8,720 nucleotides of DNA, from positions 1 through 8,720 of the forward strand of contig DASXTB010000261.1 of assembly GCA_036505615.1 (NCBI GenBank), in the 5' to 3' direction. The DNA comes from DASXTB01 sp036505615 (GTDB taxonomy: Bacteria; Acidobacteriota; UBA6911; JACQSX01). Of the stretch, positions 6,198 through 8,720 are shown piece after piece; the stretch's first letter is position 1; the number at the start of each line of letters is the position of its first letter. Position numbers and translations under genes: made by a program. The notes under the pieces are model-generated. The model was not told the DNA's origin, did no database searches, and saw only the letters and a list, made by a program, of their open reading frames with translations.

Positions 6198-6205
6198 CTA
6201 GCCCG
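6193..6205 (-). terminator. Short GC hairpin with the phosphatase stop codon as its loop
   Basis: CGGGC and GCCCG (both strands, 6193-6197 and 6201-6205) form a perfect 5-base GC stem whose three-base loop is the TAG stop codon of the phosphatase. On the - strand it is followed by CCTCTTCCT, a pyrimidine tail with few T. It may pause or end transcription weakly, but it is not a strong intrinsic terminator. Confidence 0.35.
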
Positions 6206-7871
6206 TGTACACCAGCTCCACCACGGTGAAATCATCGCTCAGCGGAGTGCCCCCGCAGAAGTTGGCGACGGCGGAGAAGATGTCTTCCATGCTCAAACTC
6301 TTGGCAGCCACGGTTTCCAGGCGCGAGTCTCCGAACAAATCGCCACGCGCGTTTTCGGCGTCGGTAACGCCGTGAGTCACCAGAATCAAGCGATCCCCGG
6401 CGTGCAGACTGACGTGGTCGCTCTCGTAGGTGGCATCGGCCAGCAGGCCGACGGGCAGGCTGCCATGGGGCGGGCGGATCACCTCATGATTGCAAACCAG
6501 CAGCGGCGGCACGTGGCCGCAGTTCACGTATTCCATTTCCCCATCACGCTGAAGCCGCGCAATGATCAAGGTCGCGTATTCCTCGCTGATATGCTTGTGG
6601 GTGAAGAATCGGTTGGCCGCAGCCACAATCTCCTTCAAGGGCATTCCGGCGAGAAGCTGGGAATGGATCATGCCCTGAAGGATGGAAGCCAGCAGGGCGG
6701 CGGAAACTCCCTGGCCGCTGACATCGGCCAGCACCACGGCCAAACCCTCGTCGGTATTGACCGCGTCGAAGAAGTCGCCTCCGATTTCCTTACAGGAAAG
6801 ACTTCTGCCCGTTAGACGCGCGAACGGAACTTCCGGGATGGTGACCTCCATGAGCCCCTGCTGAATCGACGCCGCAATGGAAAGTTCCTGCTGGTAGCGG
6901 CGGGAGGCCGCCTCGGTTTGCACCAGGCGCGCATTCTCAATCACAGAAGCAGCCTCGGTCGCGAAGGCGTGGAGAATATCGTTGCTTACACTCGAGATAT
7001 CTCGCGAGGCAAAACGCGAGTCCACGTAGAGCGCTCCCATAACCTCGGCGGAGGTGTCTGCGGGCGTTGCCGCCTGAGTATCACGAGTGGTTTGTACCTG
7101 CGGCTTGCGCAGAGGGATACAAATCACGGTGCGGAGATCGTAGGCCACAATGCTCTGCCGGCCCGCCTGGTTGAGGGACTGGCTGGTGTCTGTAATCACG
7201 AACTCGGAATTGGACTTAATCGCCTCATCGAGGATGGAGTGCGAAATCGTCTTGTCGTCCAGTAGCGGCTCACCTTTGGAATTACGCCCCGCGCTCAGGC
7301 TCAGACTTCCATCCTCGGCCTTTATGAAAACGTAGCAGCGCTCGGCACGCGTGAGCCTCAGGGTGGCGTCCAGCAAAGTGATTAGGATTTCGTCGAGTAC
7401 GCCAGCCGTATTCAGCTTGCGGGCCGCCTCCAGAAAAAGGGTGAGCTTTTCCAGATCGGTGCTGTCCGTGGAGAGCTGAATCCCGGAGATCTGGCTCAAA
7501 AACTCCCGCGCAGTGTTGGAGCTTGCATGATGGGGATGGAAGACGACGTAGGTCACATCGCGGACGCCGAACTCCACGCGATCGTTCCGCTCCAGCGTCT
7601 TACGCTGCGCCCGTTCGCCGTTGACGAAAGTTCCGTGCTTGCTGCCCTGGTCCACTACGCTGAACTGCCCGTTTTCCGAGGTGATCAGAGCATGGTCGCG
7701 GGAGACGCGAGGATCGGCCACTACCAGGTCCTTATCAACTTTGCGTCCCACCGTGAACGGAGTGTGATCGAGATTCATCATGCGCTGCTCGTTCCCCTGC
7801 ACGAATACCAGGATGGGGAATACCCCCGAGCCGGGTGACGAGTCGGAGCCAGTGATGGGTTGAAAAGCCAT
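6198..7871 (-). CDS. FHA-GAF-SpoIIE/PP2C serine phosphatase
   Basis: A 557-residue cytoplasmic signalling protein with three domains. FHA (about 20-112): G42-R43, S57-R58-x-H60 and G80-T81-x-x-N84-G85, the phosphothreonine-peptide binding residues. GAF (about 138-318), with a polar insert at 257-276. A coiled linker with Q-Q-E-L-S-I-A-A-S-I-Q-Q-G-L (327-340). SpoIIE/RsbU-type PPM phosphatase (about 350-557): G-G-D-F-F-D (364-369), A-D-V-S-G-Q-G-V-S-A-A-L (382-393) and S-D-D-F-T (545-549). Such proteins dephosphorylate STAS antagonists; the FHA domain suggests input from a Ser/Thr kinase. The T-D-G-V metal-ligand motif reads T-H500-G-V here, which is odd for an active enzyme. I chose ATG 7871 because FHA follows it directly. 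AAGGAG (7892-7887) lies 15 bases upstream, with a small hairpin in between. The frame opens at GTG 7916, but that would put the ribosome site inside the gene. Confidence 0.92.
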   Translation of the reverse strand: MAFQPITGSDSSPGSGVFPILVFVQGNEQRMMNLDHTPFTVGRKVDKDLVVADPRVSRDHALITSENGQFSVVDQGSKHGTFVNGERAQRKTLERNDRVEFGVRDVTYVVFHPHHASSNTAREFLSQISGIQLSTDSTDLEKLTLFLEAARKLNTAGVLDEILITLLDATLRLTRAERCYVFIKAEDGSLSLSAGRNSKGEPLLDDKTISHSILDEAIKSNSEFVITDTSQSLNQAGRQSIVAYDLRTVICIPLRKPQVQTTRDTQAATPADTSAEVMGALYVDSRFASRDISSVSNDILHAFATEAASVIENARLVQTEAASRRYQQELSIAASIQQGLMEVTIPEVPFARLTGRSLSCKEIGGDFFDAVNTDEGLAVVLADVSGQGVSAALLASILQGMIHSQLLAGMPLKEIVAAANRFFTHKHISEEYATLIIARLQRDGEMEYVNCGHVPPLLVCNHEVIRPPHGSLPVGLLADATYESDHVSLHAGDRLILVTHGVTDAENARGDLFGDSRLETVAAKSLSMEDIFSAVANFCGGTPLSDDFTVVELVYTG

Positions 7872-7892
7872 GAGCGCTTTTAGCCGCTCCTT
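7872..7892 (-). promoter_or_regulatory. Shine-Dalgarno site coupled to a start-proximal hairpin
   Basis: AAGGAG (7892-7887) is 15 bases from the phosphatase ATG, too far for normal spacing. Between them GAGCG (7889-7885) pairs with CGCTC (7876-7872) around an eight-base loop. The stem ends directly at the ATG and uses the last three bases of the SD. It could either mask the SD or bring it closer to the start. Confidence 0.45.
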
Positions 7893-8153
7893 TCGTTCGA
7901 ACAATGGGAGCAGCACAGACGGAACTTGATCAGTGTATGCAAAAACGAGAACGCTTCCCTGCCTCGCTGATCTGCTATCACGCTCGACTTGTTAAGGTGA
8001 AGAATGTGTCAGTCGGCGTCAGCGAACGACAAGCGCTTTCGAACCTAATACGTCTCTCTAGGTCACGCGATCCGATCATGAAGTATGATTCGCTCTCAAC
8101 ACTCATGTCGCCAGTCGATGTCAGCGTCTGAGGACTGCGGCGCTGTCCCGCTC

Positions 8154-8188
8154 TTTCCCACCATCAGTGGTTGGGAGTGGGTGGGAAA
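8154..8188. repeat. Hairpin with a 9-base perfect stem and a competing fold
   Basis: TTTCCCACC (8154-8162) and GGTGGGAAA (8180-8188) are exact inverted copies separated by 17 bases. The left arm can instead pair with the nearer TGGTTGGGA (8168-8176), forming a stem with one bulge around a TCAG loop. The two folds are mutually exclusive. No T tract follows on the + strand. Confidence 0.7.
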
Positions 8189-8315
8189 ACTGTCTTAAAC
8201 GTCTGCTTAGTTGTGTAGGAATGTCTAAACTCTTGGAATGGCTTTTACTGTTCTTAGCCACGATAGCCTCCAGTGACGCAGAAGACCGTCGCCTCGCTAA
8301 GGATGGCGGAGAGGT

Positions 8316-8336
8316 GCGTATATAAGTAGTATACGC
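8316..8336. repeat. 7-7-7 perfect inverted repeat
   Basis: GCGTATA (8316-8322) and TATACGC (8330-8336) flank a seven-base spacer, TAAGTAG. The size and spacing suit a dimeric repressor site. On the + strand the hairpin is followed by TTATTAC, a poor terminator tail. It overlaps the stop codon of the doubtful 34-codon frame at 8221. Confidence 0.65.
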
Positions 8337-8610
8337 TTATTACACGGCAGGCCTATCCGGCGCTGCAGGTCGGCATAGCGGGGGCCGAGCCCTTCAGGGT
8401 CTTCTTACAGGGGGCGGACGTTTTCGCCGCGCCTGATCCTGGGTCCGTGTTCCACAAACATGGGGTTTCGACACAAAACATCCTGGGATATTGAACTTCT
8501 CTAGATCAGCAACTTAGAGCAGCAGACGTATGAAGGATTTTCGATCCGCGCGAAAGAGGCTTGTCTCCAACAAGAGATAACCAGAGGCTTGCGCTGGAAG
8601 AAGACAATTG

Positions 8611-8720
8611 TCAAATCTTCCACACGTTGCTGTAAGCCTCTGCGGCAAGCAGCTTTGTCCGAGCCTCTATCTCTGCCGCTCCCCAGTTGAAGGCATTCAG
8701 GATCGCGGCATCCACCCAGA
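8611..8720 (-). CDS. C-terminal end of an unidentified gene running off the right edge
   Basis: Reading from the right edge, 35 codons stay open to a TGA at 8613-8611. They encode W-V-D-A-A-I-L-N-A-F-N-W-G-A-A-E-I-E-A-R, then T-K-L-L-A-A-E-A-Y-S-N-V-W-K-I. The sequence is amphipathic and helical, with balanced charge and ordinary codon use, which is more protein-like than the other two frames of this strand. I do not recognise the family. The start and most of the gene lie outside the window. Confidence 0.55.
   Translation of the reverse strand, partial: WVDAAILNAFNWGAAEIEARTKLLAAEAYSNVWKI

Larger units (their letters stand above)
7893..8610. other. Largely non-coding region right of the phosphatase gene
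   Basis: About 700 bases. A 75-codon + strand frame at 7904-8131 lies opposite the phosphatase upstream region and has no ribosome site or domain-like sequence. I do not accept it. The remainder holds two inverted repeats (8154-8188 and 8316-8336). A 34-codon frame at 8221-8325 encodes a hydrophobic start. The GC-rich stretch at about 8341-8495 looks coding-like on both strands but contains no complete gene. I found no clear promoter for the phosphatase here. Confidence 0.5.

Noticed and set aside
6372..7838. Several + strand frames of 60 to 147 codons across the phosphatase gene
   Set aside because: All are antisense shadows of the FHA-GAF-PP2C gene.
1..8720. CRISPR array, tRNA, rRNA, insertion sequence or prophage
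   Set aside because: No regularly spaced repeats, no tRNA-like T-loop with clover-leaf arms, no transposase or integrase sequence, and no terminal inverted repeats with target duplications were found.

Overview
The window looks like a chromosomal piece of an acidobacterial (Acidobacteriota) genome. This is inferred from gene content, not from a marker gene. It holds a small secreted DUF5818-type protein, a FHA-GAF-SpoIIE phosphatase, a stand-alone STAS protein and a zinc-ribbon hypothetical protein of a kind I associate with that phylum. Gene density is low: about half the window is non-coding or decayed. I see no rRNA, tRNA, CRISPR array or intact mobile element.

Left part (1-2845). Two small VOC (glyoxalase/bleomycin-resistance fold) proteins lie on the + strand (224-721 and 934-1296). 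They face a 12-helix MFS transporter on the - strand (1541-2770). A hairpin suited to bidirectional termination lies between the convergent genes.

Middle (2846-4249). A gene-poor stretch with tandem and inverted repeats precedes a 154-residue zinc-ribbon protein (3458-3922). The reading frame of that gene seems to extend upstream of any good start codon, to an ATG followed three codons later by TGA. A perfect 22-bp palindrome built from ACGT units follows its stop codon.

Right part (4250-8720), all - strand genes. A STAS anti-sigma-factor antagonist (4250-4603) is followed by a decayed cytochrome P450 pseudogene (about 4862-5070) that can be read across a one-base frameshift. Next come a DUF5818-type exported protein (5400-5741) with a strong SD and a strong intrinsic terminator, and a FHA-GAF-PP2C/SpoIIE phosphatase (6198-7871). 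The last 800 bases are mostly non-coding, with several hairpins. The C-terminal end of an unidentified gene enters from the right edge (8611-8720).

How they may work together: STAS proteins are the usual substrates of SpoIIE/RsbU-type phosphatases in partner-switching control of sigma factors or second-messenger enzymes. This window could therefore hold a substrate/phosphatase pair, though the genes are 1.6 kb apart and no anti-sigma kinase is visible. The phosphatase carries His where the family usually has the Asp of the T-D-G motif. I do not see a clear new multi-gene system. The most interesting items are the P450 relic, the zinc-ribbon gene with its odd 5' end and flanking structures, and the phosphatase substitution.
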